NCBI RefSeq assembly: GCF_030440575.1
Contig: NZ_CP047189.1
Location: 992,001 to 1,056,000, forward strand
From: Corynebacterium ciconiae DSM 44920
GTDB lineage: Bacteria > Actinomycetota > Actinomycetes > Mycobacteriales > Mycobacteriaceae
Direction: 5' to 3'
Length of the DNA: 64,000 nucleotides
Within the stretch, counting starts at the first letter, position 1. Every line of letters starts with the position of its first letter. Of the stretch, positions 26,794 through 37,288 are shown piece after piece. The translations under genes were made by a program, and so were the position numbers. The notes beneath the pieces were generated by a model, which was given only the letters and a program-made list of their open reading frames with translations, was not told the origin of the DNA and did not search any database.

Positions 26794-26866
26794 TGCCCCC
26801 GACACGATTCGAACGTGCGACCTTTGGTACCGGAAACCAATGCTCTATCCCCTGAGCTACGGGGGC
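26794..26866 (-). tRNA. tRNA-Arg (anticodon CCG)
   Basis: On the minus strand the sequence folds as a tRNA: acceptor stem GCCCCCG with CGGGGGC and discriminator A, D-arm GCTCAGGGGATAGAGC, anticodon arm TTGGT-TTCCGGT-ACCAA, and T-arm with TTCGAAT loop. The anticodon is CCG, reading CGG (Arg). CCA is not encoded. It lies ~5.7 kb from argS. Confidence 0.95.
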
Positions 26867-26873
26867 GAAAAAA

Positions 26874-26977
26874 TATGCGTAGTAGCACGGCCTGCGCTGC
26901 TATGCACCGTACGTATGTTAGCACCTTCTGCGTGCTGCTATAAAAACACGCTTGAGACTAGCTACTACGCAGCAGAG
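26874..26977. repeat. Inverted pair of motif A
   Basis: A partial copy TATGCGTAGTAGC (26874-26886) faces a perfect reverse-oriented copy CTACTACGCAGCAGAG (26962-26977). The interval is 75 bases and carries no gene. The right copy joins directly onto the hairpin that follows lutC. Confidence 0.7.
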
Positions 26978-27028
26978 TTGGGGCCTGATCGTGGATGGCG
27001 CTGCTGCGCCGAGCTGCCAGGCCCCAAC
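26977..27028 (-). terminator. Terminator of the lutABC operon
   Basis: GTTGGGGCCTG (26977-26987) pairs perfectly with CAGGCCCCAAC (27018-27028). An inner stem GGCGC-TGCT-GCGCC (26997-27010) lies inside. It is directly downstream of lutC on the minus strand. Confidence 0.75.
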
Positions 27029-27034
27029 GGGTGT

Positions 27035-27679
27035 TTAGTCCACCAGCACCACGATCAGGGTACGGGGCCCGTGCACACCTTCGACGCGGCTGAGCTCGAT
27101 GTCGGAGGTGGCCGAGGGGCCGGAAATCATGGTGATCGGGCGGCGCCGGTCGAGGCGGGCGATCATCTCAGGCACGCCGTAGACCACGGTGTCCATGCGC
27201 ACGATACAGATGTGGCAGTCGGGCACGAGGGTCAGTGCGCGGCGACCGTTGGTGTCATTGGACTCCAGACAGATGGTTCCGGTCTGGGCCGAGGAAGTGT
27301 GGGAGTCGGTGACTACCACGTCCACGGCATCGAGCAGGCGGGGGTCGCTGGTGACGTCGTCTGGGGTGGCGCTGCCACTGAAGCCGTCGAATAGCGAGGC
27401 GTCGAGCCCAGGGGCGTAGCGCACGTCTGTGGCGTTGCGCTCCTCGAGGAGGCGAACGATGGTGGCGCGCAACTCCTCTTCGCTGCTCTGCTCCACGATG
27501 GCCTTGTAATCCAACAGGCGGTCGATGAGCACTTCTTTGAGTTCCTCGCGGGGATAGTCGTGCTCGGTGATGTAGTTGCGCACCACCTCGTAGCCGCCGG
27601 TCGGTACGTTGGAGAGTTTCTGGGCGTTGCGGATGCGGCTGAGGATTTCCTTTTTGGCCTCGTCGTTACGCGTAGACAT
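27035..27679 (-). CDS. lutC: L-lactate utilization protein LutC (LUD domain)
   Basis: A 214-residue LUD-domain protein, the third subunit of the LutABC iron-sulfur L-lactate dehydrogenase, which oxidises L-lactate to pyruvate. The family signatures are [20 protein letters not shown] and [12 protein letters not shown], and [24 protein letters not shown] at the C-terminal end. ATG at 27679 is two bases after the lutB stop, so the two are translationally linked. A strong hairpin follows. Electrons probably go to the respiratory chain. Confidence 0.92.
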   Translation of the reverse strand: MSTRNDEAKKEILSRIRNAQKLSNVPTGGYEVVRNYITEHDYPREELKEVLIDRLLDYKAIVEQSSEEELRATIVRLLEERNATDVRYAPGLDASLFDGFSGSATPDDVTSDPRLLDAVDVVVTDSHTSSAQTGTICLESNDTNGRRALTLVPDCHICIVRMDTVVYGVPEMIARLDRRRPITMISGPSATSDIELSRVEGVHGPRTLIVVLVD

Positions 27680-27681
27680 GG

Positions 27682-29229
27682 CTAGTTCTCCTCTTTCTCG
27701 TTGCCGGCATCGGCGGAGGCGGGCAGCCCCTCGCGCTTGGCGTCCTTGAGTAGCTGCTGGGCCTCCTCGGACTTGAACCAGTCACGGAAGGAGGTCTTGG
27801 CGGGTACCGCGGTGTCGCGAACGTCGGTCCAGCCGGCAAGGAAGCTGGGCATGTGGGTGATCTTTTTGTTGAAGCCGCCAAGGACTCGCCCCAGAGAGGC
27901 GGACTTAGTGGCGAGGCTCCAGATCTTGGCGTTGCCGAAGACCATGCCCATGGCGCCGAAGATGGCGCCTTCGATCTTGGGCTTGTCTGTTTCGATCTTC
28001 TGGTGGCGCAGCTCCAATAGGGCGGCGGGGATGTCGATCTTGACGGGGCAGACCTCGAAGCAGTAGCCGCACAGGGAGGAGGCATAGGGAAGCGAGGCGT
28101 TCGGGTCGTTGTGATCGACAATGCCGGTCAGTTGCGGCGAGAGGATCGCACCGATCGGGCCCGGGTAGGTGGAGCCATAGGCGTGGCCGCCGGCGCGCTC
28201 ATACACGGGGCAGACGTTGAGGCAGGCCGAGCAACGGATGCACTTGAGGGCCTCGCGTCCGATCTCGTTCGACAGCGCGTGGGTGCGGCCGTTGTCCAAC
28301 AGCACGATGTGATGGTTCTTCGGGCCGTCGTTGTCGGTCACACCGGTCCACAGGGAGGTGTAGGGGTTCATCCGCTCGCCGGTGGAGGAGCGCGGGAGCA
28401 GCTGCAGGAATACTTCGAAGTCTTGGAAAGTGGGCAGCAGCTTTTCAATGCCCATCACCGAAATGAGGGTGTCCGGCAGGGTGAGGCACATGCGACCATT
28501 GCCTTCGGACTCGACAATGCTCACGGTGCCGGTTTCGGCGACACCAAAGTTCGCGCCCGAGATGGCCACCTTGGCCTCCATGAACTGCTTGCGCAAAAAC
28601 ACACGGGAGGCTTCGGCCAGCTCCGGTGGGTTGGCGGGCAGGGAGTCATCGGTGTTGGGCATCTCGCGTACGAAGATGTCACGGATCTCGGCGCGGTTGC
28701 GGTGAATGGCCGGCACCAAGATGTGCGAAGGGAAGTCGTGTCCCAGCTGCACGATGAGCTCGGCCAAATCGGTTTCGCGGGCGGTGATGCCGGCGTCGCG
28801 AAGCTGATCGTTGAGTCCGATCTCCTGGGTGGCCATGGACTTGATCTTGACCACGTGGGTTTCGCCGGTCTCCTTGATCAGATCGGTGACGATCTGGCCG
28901 GCCTCCACGCCATCGCGGGCCCAGTGCACATGGCCGCCGTTGGCGGTCACGGCCGCCTCAAACTGCTCAAGCAGCTCGGGCATGCGGGAAGCCACGTCCC
29001 GTTTAATGCCGGAACCGGCCTCGCGCAGGTCTTGCCAGTCAGGAAGTTCCTCGACTACTTGCGCGCGCTTGTTGCGGATGGTGTGCGTGGCGTTATAGAG
29101 GTTGCGCCGCTGGGTGGCGTTGTAGAGGCCATCGTGGGCACCCTTTTGGAAGGAGCGTGAACCACGCAGGTAGCCAACGCCTTCCGGCGCGGTTGGGGGA
29201 ACGGTGGGGTTTCCGAGGAAGGTGGTCAC
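27682..29229 (-). CDS. lutB: L-lactate utilization iron-sulfur protein LutB
   Basis: A 515-residue protein with an N-terminal LUD-like domain and C-terminal ferredoxin-type clusters: [14 protein letters not shown] and [15 protein letters not shown], ligands for two [4Fe-4S] centres. It forms the electron-carrying core of the LutABC complex. I chose GTG at 29229 because AAGGAG lies eight bases upstream and it overlaps the lutA stop by four bases. Upstream in-frame codons lie within lutA. The lutB and lutC genes are two bases apart. Cytoplasmic, probably on the membrane's inner face. Confidence 0.93.
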   Translation of the reverse strand: MTTFLGNPTVPPTAPEGVGYLRGSRSFQKGAHDGLYNATQRRNLYNATHTIRNKRAQVVEELPDWQDLREAGSGIKRDVASRMPELLEQFEAAVTANGGHVHWARDGVEAGQIVTDLIKETGETHVVKIKSMATQEIGLNDQLRDAGITARETDLAELIVQLGHDFPSHILVPAIHRNRAEIRDIFVREMPNTDDSLPANPPELAEASRVFLRKQFMEAKVAISGANFGVAETGTVSIVESEGNGRMCLTLPDTLISVMGIEKLLPTFQDFEVFLQLLPRSSTGERMNPYTSLWTGVTDNDGPKNHHIVLLDNGRTHALSNEIGREALKCIRCSACLNVCPVYERAGGHAYGSTYPGPIGAILSPQLTGIVDHNDPNASLPYASSLCGYCFEVCPVKIDIPAALLELRHQKIETDKPKIEGAIFGAMGMVFGNAKIWSLATKSASLGRVLGGFNKKITHMPSFLAGWTDVRDTAVPAKTSFRDWFKSEEAQQLLKDAKREGLPASADAGNEKEEN

Positions 29230-30011
29230 AGCATGAACTCCTTGGTGTAAGCGGCGGAATCCGGGGTCCACGGATGGTCCTTGGTGGAGGCGAGGATCTC
29301 GGCGATGTGCACGCTGCGGATGCCGCTGTGCTGGCGTGAGAGAGTCCCCGAGATGTTCATCAGGCAGGAGTAGTCCGCGGAGGTGACGTACTCAGCGAGC
29401 GTGGACTTAATGTTGCGGGTTTTGTCGCTCACCATGGCGGCGGAGGTTTCGGCGTTCTTTACGCAGAAGGTGCCGCCGAAGCCGCAGCATTCCTCGGAGA
29501 AGGGAAGCTCCACCAGGTCGATGCCTTCTACAGCGCGAAGCAGCCGGTAGGGGCGGTCGCCGAGTTGCAAAAGCCGACGCGAGTGGCAGGAGCTGTGATA
29601 GGTCACGCGGTGTGGGAAGAAGGCGCCAACATTCTCGCGCTGTTCCACATCGGTGAGGAACTCGCACAGCTCATAGGTTTTCTTGGCGGTCTGGGCTGCG
29701 CCGTCGCGCAGGGCCGCAGTGCCGTAGCGATCGGCGATGCGCTCATGTTCGTGACGCACTGCGGCCGCGCAGGAACCGGAGGGGCTGACAATGCAGTCGA
29801 TGGAGGGGTCGGAGAAGGCGTCCACATAGTTTTCAATCTGTGGCACGGCTTCGCGCTGGTAGCCAGTGTTAATGTGCATCTGGCCGCAGCAGGTTTGTTT
29901 ATCGGGGACCACAACATCGTGGCCGAGGCGAGACAGAATCAGCGCTGTCGCCTTGGCGATGTCCGGCCCGAGAACGTCACCGATACAGGTGGTAAAGATC
30001 GCGACTCGCAC
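29226..30011 (-). CDS. lutA: L-lactate utilization protein LutA (Fe-S oxidoreductase, CCG domains)
   Basis: A 261-residue protein with two cysteine-rich CCG domains: CCGQMHINTGYQREA near residue 41 and CCGFGGTFCVKNAETSA near residue 178, typical of LutA/GlcF subunits. It is the first gene of lutABC, whose product oxidises L-lactate to pyruvate. GTG at 30011 has AAGGAG seven bases before it. The stop overlaps the lutB GTG. A probable promoter lies near 30267. No LutR-type regulator gene is adjacent. Confidence 0.93.
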   Translation of the reverse strand: MRVAIFTTCIGDVLGPDIAKATALILSRLGHDVVVPDKQTCCGQMHINTGYQREAVPQIENYVDAFSDPSIDCIVSPSGSCAAAVRHEHERIADRYGTAALRDGAAQTAKKTYELCEFLTDVEQRENVGAFFPHRVTYHSSCHSRRLLQLGDRPYRLLRAVEGIDLVELPFSEECCGFGGTFCVKNAETSAAMVSDKTRNIKSTLAEYVTSADYSCLMNISGTLSRQHSGIRSVHIAEILASTKDHPWTPDSAAYTKEFML

Positions 30012-30193
30012 GGGCGCTCCTTTAACTAAAAGTTGGCTAACGATTATTGGCGCACAATGGCGTTTACATCATTCAGTGGCTGTGAGGTCTAGCTCGCGGC
30101 GGGGCCACATGCCTTAGTGCCTTGGACTGCCTGACGTGCCAAAGTCAAGAGGCCGCTGTGCATAGGGGGTAGCTTCTCGTCGCGGGCGAACGT

Positions 30194-30302
30194 GGGTACT
30201 ACCAGCTTACGCCAGCACATCCTACGTTCGGACATGTCCAATCTACCCGAACTCCAGGCAGAATGTGAACCGATTATAGTTCCAAAAAATGCCGGTCCAC
30301 CT
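30194..30302 (-). promoter_or_regulatory. Candidate lut promoter and operators
   Basis: On the minus strand TATAAT (30279-30274) is a perfect -10 with a weak -35 near 30300. Downstream of the predicted start lies GGACATGTCC (30230-30239 area), a 10-base palindrome in TTCGGACATGTCCAA, and further on a near match to the LldR site TNGTNNNACNA (TGGTAGTACCC; 30194-30204, one mismatch). A repressor at these sites would block lut transcription. This is inference. Confidence 0.45.
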
Positions 30303-30458
30303 GCATATATTTAAGAAACACTCCTGTTTCCTAATTGCATATGCCTCAGATGGGCCGGCTCAAGGGTGGGCTAGGGTGACCGCAAGCAGGCGTGCGCGCA
30401 ACGGCCGGCCCAACGGGGGTAGAAAGCCAAGCGTTACCTAACCTTGTACTGCTGTGGT

Positions 30459-30552
30459 GCTTATCGACGCCACCTTGCTTGCGTATCCCATCAACCAGCC
30501 CACAAGCGTTGCCGAGTGGGCCGGTACTGGCAGCGAGGAGGCGTCGATAAGC
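30459..30552. repeat. Inverted pair of motif B around an inner stem
   Basis: GCTTATCGACGCC (30459-30471) and its exact inverse (30540-30552) flank 68 bases that contain an imperfect inner stem (ACCAGCCCAC with GTGGGCCGGT, about 30495-30526). It lies directly after the permease gene on the minus strand. Confidence 0.8.
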
Positions 30553-30564
30553 GCGCTGGTGTGA

Positions 30565-32238
30565 CTAGGGCACAACAGGTGCCATAAAGGACAGCACGTT
30601 GGTTTGGAGATAGACGATGGTGCACACCGCGAGCAAGAGGCCGAAGGACCACATCACCACGGACTTGAAGATGTCCGACTCGCGGCCTTCCATGTTCACG
30701 GCGGTGGCCGCAATCGCCAGGGACTGCGGGGAGATCATCTTGCCCACCACGCCGCCGGAGGTGTTGGCGGCAAGCATGAGATCCGGGTTGAGGCCCGCGT
30801 GGTGCGCGGCAGTCACCTGCATTTTGCCGAAGAGCGCATTAGCGGAGGTATCCGAGCCGGTCACTGCAGTGCCCACCCAGCCGAGAGTGGGGGCGAGGAA
30901 GGCATAGGCGCCACCGAGGGAGGCCACGAATTCACCGATGGCGATGGTCTGGCCGGAGTAATTCATCACATACGCCAGGCCCAGAACCAGCACGATCGTC
31001 AGCGCGGACCAGCGCATGCGGTAAGCGGTGTCGGTGAAGGCGTGCACAACCTGGCCAGCGTGGAGCGGATAGGTGCCGTTCTCATTAAAGAAGGCGTAGA
31101 TCACGGCCACGATGAGACCCGAGATCAGCAGCAGCGTGCCCGGGTTGGCGATGATGGCGAAGGTGTAGGCGGACTTAATCGGCTCGCCGTGGGCGTTGAC
31201 CAAACGACCGGCCAGCAGCGGCCACTCCACACTGATCTTGATGGATTTCAGTGCCTCGGGGATGGTGGTGCCCAAGTTAGCGATACCGAAGACAACGGTG
31301 ACCACGCCGTAGGGCATGAGCGCCATCCACACTCGGCGGGCGGGTAGCTCCTCGGCCACGGCGGCCGGGGGAAGTTCCATGCGCTCACGTAGCGCGTCGA
31401 TGCCGCGCGGGGTCCAGAATTGCAGGAAGATGAAGGCCACACCGAGAGACACGATGCAGGCGACCACGTCGGTGAGCTGGTAGGCGAAGAAGTTCGAGGT
31501 GGCCCACTGGGCAATAGCGAAGGCGCCGCCGATGACGAACGCTGGGATCCATGCTTCGCGCACACCGCGGATGCCATCGAGGATGAAGAGCAAAATGGCG
31601 GGAACAAAGATGGCGATCAGCGGGGCCTGGTGGCCCACGATGGCTGCGATATTGGCAGTTTGTTCGGTGGTGCGATCGGCTACGTCGCCGGCGGTGGTGA
31701 TCGGAATTGCCACCGCGCCGAAGGCCACGGGGGCGGTGTTGGCCAGCAGTACGGCGGTGGCTGCGCGCAGCGGCTTCACGCCGAGAGCGAGGATCATGGT
31801 GGCGGTAATGGCCACGGGGGCGCCGAAGCCGGCAAGGGCCTCCAACAAGCCGCCGAAGCAGAAGGCAATAAGGATGGCTTGGATGCGTACATCGCCATCG
31901 CCGAGCTTGTCGAAGGTGCGGCGCAGATCCTCGAAGCGGCCCGAGGCCACGGTGATCTGGTAGAACCAGATCGCCATCACGATCACCCACACGATGGGCA
32001 ATAGGCCGAAAAGGCCGCCGCGCAGGGCGGACATCAGGGCGAGCTCGGTGGGCATGCTGAAGCCGAAGATGGCCACCAAGATTGCGGCCACGGTGGCGGC
32101 AGCCGCGGAGACGTGAGCCCGGGCTTTGAAGCCGATGAGCAGAACGAAGAAGGTGACCAGGGGGATGGTTGCCACCGCGGCGGAGAGGCCGAGGCTGCCT
32201 CCCACTGCGTCAGTGACCACGGTAAATGTGTTGTTCAC
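30565..32238 (-). CDS. lldP: L-lactate permease (LctP family)
   Basis: A 557-residue membrane transporter of the LctP family, with about 13-14 hydrophobic helices. Characteristic stretches: GGLLEALAGFGAPVAITATMI (residues ~95-115) and GSDTSANALFGKMQVTAAH, both typical of lactate/glycolate permeases. It would import L-lactate with protons for LutABC. GTG at 32238 has AAGGAG five to six bases upstream. It is on the same strand as lutABC, but 553 bases with their own promoter separate them, so lldP is probably its own transcript. Confidence 0.93.
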   Translation of the reverse strand: MNNTFTVVTDAVGGSLGLSAAVATIPLVTFFVLLIGFKARAHVSAAAATVAAILVAIFGFSMPTELALMSALRGGLFGLLPIVWVIVMAIWFYQITVASGRFEDLRRTFDKLGDGDVRIQAILIAFCFGGLLEALAGFGAPVAITATMILALGVKPLRAATAVLLANTAPVAFGAVAIPITTAGDVADRTTEQTANIAAIVGHQAPLIAIFVPAILLFILDGIRGVREAWIPAFVIGGAFAIAQWATSNFFAYQLTDVVACIVSLGVAFIFLQFWTPRGIDALRERMELPPAAVAEELPARRVWMALMPYGVVTVVFGIANLGTTIPEALKSIKISVEWPLLAGRLVNAHGEPIKSAYTFAIIANPGTLLLISGLIVAVIYAFFNENGTYPLHAGQVVHAFTDTAYRMRWSALTIVLVLGLAYVMNYSGQTIAIGEFVASLGGAYAFLAPTLGWVGTAVTGSDTSANALFGKMQVTAAHHAGLNPDLMLAANTSGGVVGKMISPQSLAIAATAVNMEGRESDIFKSVVMWSFGLLLAVCTIVYLQTNVLSFMAPVVP

Positions 32239-32581
32239 CGCAACTCCTTATGTGTGCTGTACCTGTATATGTCTGCTGTATCGGTTCAGTAGCAATTCAC
32301 AGATGCCCCTGGCGCTGGCTGCCGACAATGGGGGTAGTGCGGCAGGTGCTTGACGCGGGCCAGTATCGCACTCACAGTGTGAAATCCTGCACATCGATAC
32401 GGGGTGTGAGAGACATCGACAGGTGGGATGTGATGTTTATAACCATTGTTACGTAGGATGTCGTGATTCCAAAAACTTCCTGAGGTGCTCTATGTCTCAT
32501 TTCAGGATTTTTTAAGAATATGCAGGGTGTTTGTGCAGGAAATGGTGGAGCAAACGGGGGTATGAGATACACTAATCCGCT
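32239..32581. other. Divergent region lldP / argS
   Basis: This 343-base gap between divergent genes has no gene. The argS promoter is at its right end. The left end probably contains the lldP promoter, but I see no clear -10. Confidence 0.5.
32568..32573 (+). promoter_or_regulatory. argS -10 element (leaderless start)
   Basis: TACACT lies only eight bases before the argS ATG at 32582, so the transcript probably starts at or within a base or two of the ATG. No ribosome site is present. Confidence 0.6.
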
Positions 32582-34240
32582 ATGACACCTGCCGATCTTG
32601 CTGCATTAATCCGAAGCACTGCTGAATCCGTGTTCGCCGAGCACGACCTCGATTCCTCTGTCCTTCCTGAGACAGTGACTGTCGAGCGTCCGCGTAATCC
32701 TGAGCATGGTGACTACGCCACCAACCTCGCCTTGCAGGTGGCCAAGCGGGCAGGGGCACAGCCCCGTGAGCTCGCCCAGTGGTTGGCTGAGGCGCTCGCG
32801 CAGCACGAAGGCGTCTCCGAGGCCGAGATCGCCGGCCCCGGCTTCCTCAACATTCGGCTCAACGCCGCCGCCCAAGGCGCGATCGTGGCCGAGATTCTCG
32901 CGGCCGGTGAGCGCTACGGCCACGCCGATACTCTCGCAGGTCAGCGCGTGAACCTAGAGTTTGTTTCCGCCAATCCCACCGGCCCCATTCACCTTGGTGG
33001 TACCCGCTGGGCTGCGGTGGGCGATTCCTTGGGTCGAGTGCTCGAGGCCAGCGGAGCGCAGGTGACCCGCGAGTACTACTTCAATGATCACGGCCGGCAG
33101 ATCGACCGTTTCACTCATTCGCTCATCGCCGCCGCTAGGAATGAGCCAGCCCCGGAGGATGGCTACGCCGGTGCATATATTGCGGAGATTGCCTCTGCGG
33201 TCATGCACCGAGTGCCGGGTGTGCTCGAGCTGCCCGAGGCAGAGATGCATGAGGCCTTCCGCGCCCACGGGGTGGAGATGATGTTTGCGCACATTAAAAC
33301 CTCCCTGGCAGAGTTCGGCACCACCTTCGACGTGTACTTCCACGAGAACTCGCTGTTCGAATCCGGTGCGGTGGACGCCGCAGTGCAGACGCTGAAGGAC
33401 AACGGCAGCCTGTACGCATCCGACGGCGCCTGGTGGCTGAAGTCCACCGATTATGGCGATGATAAGGACCGCGTGGTGATCAAATCGGATGGCGATGCCG
33501 CCTACATCGCCGGCGATATCGCCTATGTGGCCGACAAGATCGACCGCGGCCATGATCTCTGCATCTACATGCTGGGCGCAGATCACCACGGCTATATCTC
33601 TCGCCTGCGCGCCGCCGCGGCCGCTCTGGGCTACCGCCCGGAGCAGGTTGAGGTGCTCATTGGCCAGATGGTGAATTTGGTGCGAGACGGCAAGCCCGTG
33701 CGCATGTCCAAGCGTGCCGGCACGGTGATCACCCTCGATGATCTCGTCGAGGCCGTGGGCGTGGACGCGGCCCGTTATGCCATGATTCGTTCCTCCGTGG
33801 ACCAAAGCCTCGATATTGATCTCGAGCTCTGGGCCTCGCGCTCCTCCGACAACCCGGTGTTCTATGTGCAGTATGGTCACGCACGTCTGTGCTCGATTGC
33901 GCGCAAGGCTGCCGAGTTGGGTGTGAGCCTCGAGAACGCAGATATCGATTTCTCGGTCCTTGACAGTGAGCGGGAAGGCGATCTTATTCGCACGCTAGGC
34001 GAGTTCCCAGCGGCGATTGCGTCCGCCGCTGACCTGCGCGAACCACACCGCATCGCCCGCTACGCCGAGCAGCTGGCCGGCACTTTCCACCGTTTCTACG
34101 ACACCTGCCAGATCCTGCCGAAGGCCGGCGAGGAGACCTCCGAGCTGCACATTGCGCGCCTGGCGCTCGCCGCCGCAAGCCGCCAAGTTCTCAGCAACGC
34201 GCTCGGGTTGTGCGGGGTCACCGCGCCGGAGCGCATGTAG
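32582..34240 (+). CDS. argS: Arginyl-tRNA synthetase
   Basis: A 552-residue class I arginyl-tRNA synthetase that charges tRNA-Arg. [20 protein letters not shown] near residue 125 carries the HIGH motif as HLGG, and VRMSKRAG near 374 is the KMSK loop. The C-terminal DALR anticodon-binding domain contains [20 protein letters not shown]. In C. glutamicum argS forms an operon with lysA, as here (the genes are 166 bases apart). ATG at 32582 has no Shine-Dalgarno site; a -10 is directly upstream. Confidence 0.97.
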   Translation: MTPADLAALIRSTAESVFAEHDLDSSVLPETVTVERPRNPEHGDYATNLALQVAKRAGAQPRELAQWLAEALAQHEGVSEAEIAGPGFLNIRLNAAAQGAIVAEILAAGERYGHADTLAGQRVNLEFVSANPTGPIHLGGTRWAAVGDSLGRVLEASGAQVTREYYFNDHGRQIDRFTHSLIAAARNEPAPEDGYAGAYIAEIASAVMHRVPGVLELPEAEMHEAFRAHGVEMMFAHIKTSLAEFGTTFDVYFHENSLFESGAVDAAVQTLKDNGSLYASDGAWWLKSTDYGDDKDRVVIKSDGDAAYIAGDIAYVADKIDRGHDLCIYMLGADHHGYISRLRAAAAALGYRPEQVEVLIGQMVNLVRDGKPVRMSKRAGTVITLDDLVEAVGVDAARYAMIRSSVDQSLDIDLELWASRSSDNPVFYVQYGHARLCSIARKAAELGVSLENADIDFSVLDSEREGDLIRTLGEFPAAIASAADLREPHRIARYAEQLAGTFHRFYDTCQILPKAGEETSELHIARLALAAASRQVLSNALGLCGVTAPERM

Positions 34241-34291
34241 CGTACGGTAACCTCGTTCACCACGAACTCCCGACCGCAGATGGCAGCGATC

Positions 34292-34342
34292 GCTTATCGA
34301 CGCCACCTCGCCGCCCACTTTCGCGCCTAGCGAAACGGCGGC
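34292..34342. repeat. Motif B copy joined to a hairpin between argS and lysA
   Basis: A perfect motif B GCTTATCGACGCC (34292-34304) lies just before a hairpin: GCCGCC and TTTCGC (34310-34324) pair with GCGAAA and GGCGGC (34330-34342). It may act as an attenuator or processing site between the genes. Confidence 0.6.
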
Positions 34343-34406
34343 CTTGGCGGTGGGTGGGCGTGAGTACCGCCGATCACAAGACGATTTAGAGTAAAGAAGC
34401 CCTTTG

Positions 34407-35759
34407 ATGAACGACTTCAACAGCATCCCCTCTCACGTGTGGCCGCGCAATGCCGTGCGCCAAGACGATGGCGTGGTCACTATCGCTGGTGTGCCCCTTC
34501 CTGAGATCGCGGACACCTACGGCACCCCGTGCTACGTGATCGATGAGGACGATTTCCGGAGCCGCTGCCGCGATATGGCCGAGGCTTTCGGCGGCGGCGA
34601 GAACGTGCACTATGCATCGAAGGCTCTGCTTACCGCCACCGTGGCGCGCTGGGTCGACGAAGAGGGGCTGTGTATGGACGTGGCCTCCCTCGGTGAGCTG
34701 CAGATTGCGCTCGCCGCGGGTTTTCCGGCCGAGCGTATTACCGCCCATGGCAATAACAAGTCCGTCGCTTTCCTGCGCGCCATCATCTCCGAGAAGGTGG
34801 GCTCGGTTGTTCTCGACAACGCCGGCGAGCTCGAGCTGCTGGATGAGCTCAGCGCCGCCTCCGAGCACATCCAGGATGTGCTCATCCGGGTGAAGCCCGG
34901 GATCGAGGCCCACACCCACGAGTTCATCGCCACCGCCCACGAGGATCAAAAGTTCGGTTTCTCTCTCGCCTCGGGCTCCGCCATGGAGGCTGCTCGGGCT
35001 GCGGCGCGTGCCGAGAACCTCCGGCTGGTGGGCCTGCACTGCCACGTGGGCTCTCAAGTGTTCGACGCCGAGGGCTTTTCCGTAGCAGCGGAGCGGGTGC
35101 TCGGCTTGTTCAGGCAGCTGCACGATGAGCTACCGGCGGATGAACTCGCCCAGCTCAGCGTGCTCGATCTCGGTGGCGGCTACGGTATTGCCTACACCGA
35201 AGATGAGGAGCCGCTGAACGTGCGCGCAGTGGCGGCCGATGTGATTGGCCGCGTCGCCGAAGTCGCCGACCAGCTGGGCATTCCGGCTCCCTCGGTGAAG
35301 GTTGAGCCCGGGCGAGCAATTGCTGGGCCGGCGGCTGTGACCCTCTACGAGGTCGGCTCCGTCAAGGATGTCCACGTGGACGAGGACACCACCCGCCGCT
35401 ATGTGGCCGTGGACGGCGGTATGAGCGATAACATCCGCCCAGCGCTCTATGGCGCGGCCTACGACGGCCGCCTTGTCAGTCGCTTTGCGGAAGGGGAGTA
35501 CACCACCACCCGCATCGTCGGCGCGCACTGCGAATCCGGCGACATCCTGATCCCCGAGGCCTCTTATCCCAACGATCTCGGCCGGGGTGATCTCTTCGCC
35601 ATCGCCGCCACCGGCGCCTACTGCTATGTGATGTCTAGCCGCTATAACGCGTTTCTTCGGCCGCCGATCGTTAGCGTGCGCGGTGGGCAGGCGAAACTCA
35701 TGGTGCGCCGCGAGACAGTGGAAGACATCTTGGCCCTAGAAAACACCGGCGAGCACTAG
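34407..35759 (+). CDS. lysA: Diaminopimelate decarboxylase
   Basis: A 450-residue PLP enzyme (fold III, group IV) that decarboxylates meso-diaminopimelate to L-lysine, the last step of lysine synthesis. The PLP Lys is in HYASKALLT near residue 71; then [32 protein letters not shown], and CESGDIL near the end, which supplies the active-site Cys at the dimer interface. I chose ATG at 34407 over the TTG before it. The gene follows argS and precedes hom; a hairpin and motif B lie upstream. Confidence 0.97.
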   Translation: MNDFNSIPSHVWPRNAVRQDDGVVTIAGVPLPEIADTYGTPCYVIDEDDFRSRCRDMAEAFGGGENVHYASKALLTATVARWVDEEGLCMDVASLGELQIALAAGFPAERITAHGNNKSVAFLRAIISEKVGSVVLDNAGELELLDELSAASEHIQDVLIRVKPGIEAHTHEFIATAHEDQKFGFSLASGSAMEAARAAARAENLRLVGLHCHVGSQVFDAEGFSVAAERVLGLFRQLHDELPADELAQLSVLDLGGGYGIAYTEDEEPLNVRAVAADVIGRVAEVADQLGIPAPSVKVEPGRAIAGPAAVTLYEVGSVKDVHVDEDTTRRYVAVDGGMSDNIRPALYGAAYDGRLVSRFAEGEYTTTRIVGAHCESGDILIPEASYPNDLGRGDLFAIAATGAYCYVMSSRYNAFLRPPIVSVRGGQAKLMVRRETVEDILALENTGEH

Positions 35760-35839
35760 TCTCGCGCGGTGGCGGCTCATCGCCAGGCGGGCAGTGTGAG
35801 GCCTGGGCCACACCCACGGCGGGAGCACAGCGGGAGGTT

Positions 35840-35845
35840 TATACT
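35840..35845 (+). promoter_or_regulatory. hom-thrB promoter -10
   Basis: TATACT is about 100 bases before the hom start. This is a good -10 in the lysA-hom gap; the -35 is not clear. It implies a ~94-base leader. Confidence 0.5.
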
Positions 35846-35945
35846 TGCCTCACGTTCCGCCCGTCGAGGCGAGGGCGCTAAGCCCATCCGCTGAGAAACA
35901 CCGACTTGAGACAGCAACTATTTCACTAAAGGGGAACATCGATTC

Positions 35946-37283
35946 ATGTCTGAGAACGCAGCAGTCACCTTCAAGCCCGGCAAGGGCGCTGGCTCACCGG
36001 TTGGCGTCGCGATTCTGGGACACGGCACTGTCGGCAGCGAAGTGCTGCGGCTGATGGAGCAAGACGCCGACGCCCTCGAACACCGCATCGGCGGCCCGCT
36101 GGAGCTGAAAGGTGTGGCTGTTTCCGATATCGATAAGCACGCCGATGCGGTACCCCGTGAGCTGCTTACCACTGATGCGATGTCGCTGATCAACCGCGAC
36201 GACGTAGACATTGTGGTGGAAGTCATCGGCGGGATCGACTACCCCCGCGAGCTAGTGCTGGCCGCGCTGCGCGCCGGCAAGTCTGTGGTGACCGCCAACA
36301 AGGCCTTGGTTGCTGCACACTCGGCAGAACTCGCTGAGGCCGCCGACGCGGCCGGGGTGGATCTGTACTTTGAGGCTGCCGTGGCCGCCGCAATCCCCGT
36401 TGTGGGGCCGCTGCGCCGCTCCTTGGCCGGCGACCAGGTGGAGCTGGTTATGGGCATCGTCAACGGCACCACCAATTTCATCCTCGACGGCATGGATTCC
36501 ACCGGCGCGAACTACGACGACATGCTGGCCGAAGCCACCCGCTTGGGCTATGCCGAGGCCGATCCCACCGCCGATGTGGAAGGCCACGACGCCGCCTCGA
36601 AGGCCGCTATTTTGGCATCGTTGGCGTTCCATACCCGAGTGACCGCAGATGATGTGTATTGCGAGGGCATCACCCAGATTTCCGCCGAGGACATCGCGGC
36701 AGCTAAGGACGCCGGCTACATCATCAAGCTGCTTGCTGTGTGTGAACGATTCACCAACGCTGAGGGAGTCGAGGAGATCGCGGCCCGCGTGCACCCGACC
36801 CTCATCCCGCGCTCGCACCCATTGGCCAGCGTGAACAAGTCCTTCAACGCGATCTTCGTGGAGGCCGAGGCCGCCGGTCGCCTCATGTTCTACGGCAATG
36901 GTGCCGGCGGCGCCCCCACCGCCTCTGCCGTGTTGGGCGATCTGGTGGGTGCCTCCCGCAACAAGGTCCACGGCGGACGCGCCCCGGGCGAGTCCACCTA
37001 TGCGAATTTGCCCATCGCCAGCTTCGGTGAGGTGCGCACCCGCTACCACGTGGACATGGAAGTCCAAGATCGAGAGGGCGTGCTTGCTGAGATCGCTACG
37101 AAGTTCGCCGAGAACAAGATCTCTATCCGCACGGTGCGCCAGGAGGAGTTCGAAGACCACGCCCGCCTGATCGTGGTTACCCACTCCGCTACCGAGGCTG
37201 ATCTGGCCACCACAGTTGATGCTATTAAGCAGCTCGACGCGGTGCGCACCATCCGCAGCGTGATCCGCATGGAAGGACGCTAA
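35946..37283 (+). CDS. hom: Homoserine dehydrogenase
   Basis: A 445-residue NAD(P)-dependent homoserine dehydrogenase that reduces aspartate semialdehyde to homoserine, the branch toward threonine and methionine. [13 protein letters not shown] near residue 25 binds NAD(P), [14 protein letters not shown] near 175 is the family signature, and the end is an ACT domain ([20 protein letters not shown]) for feedback inhibition by threonine. The length equals that of the C. glutamicum enzyme. The ribosome site AAAGGGGAA precedes the ATG. thrB follows after five bases. Confidence 0.97.
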   Translation: MSENAAVTFKPGKGAGSPVGVAILGHGTVGSEVLRLMEQDADALEHRIGGPLELKGVAVSDIDKHADAVPRELLTTDAMSLINRDDVDIVVEVIGGIDYPRELVLAALRAGKSVVTANKALVAAHSAELAEAADAAGVDLYFEAAVAAAIPVVGPLRRSLAGDQVELVMGIVNGTTNFILDGMDSTGANYDDMLAEATRLGYAEADPTADVEGHDAASKAAILASLAFHTRVTADDVYCEGITQISAEDIAAAKDAGYIIKLLAVCERFTNAEGVEEIAARVHPTLIPRSHPLASVNKSFNAIFVEAEAAGRLMFYGNGAGGAPTASAVLGDLVGASRNKVHGGRAPGESTYANLPIASFGEVRTRYHVDMEVQDREGVLAEIATKFAENKISIRTVRQEEFEDHARLIVVTHSATEADLATTVDAIKQLDAVRTIRSVIRMEGR

Positions 37284-37288
37284 GTGCC

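Larger units (their letters stand above)
30012..30564. other. Long intergenic region between lactate permease and lutA
   Basis: This 553-base gap on the minus strand holds the lut promoter, an operator-like palindrome, a near match to the LldR site and an inverted pair of motif B with an inner stem. No gene is visible. The motif B structure lies just after the permease gene and may end its transcript. Confidence 0.55.
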
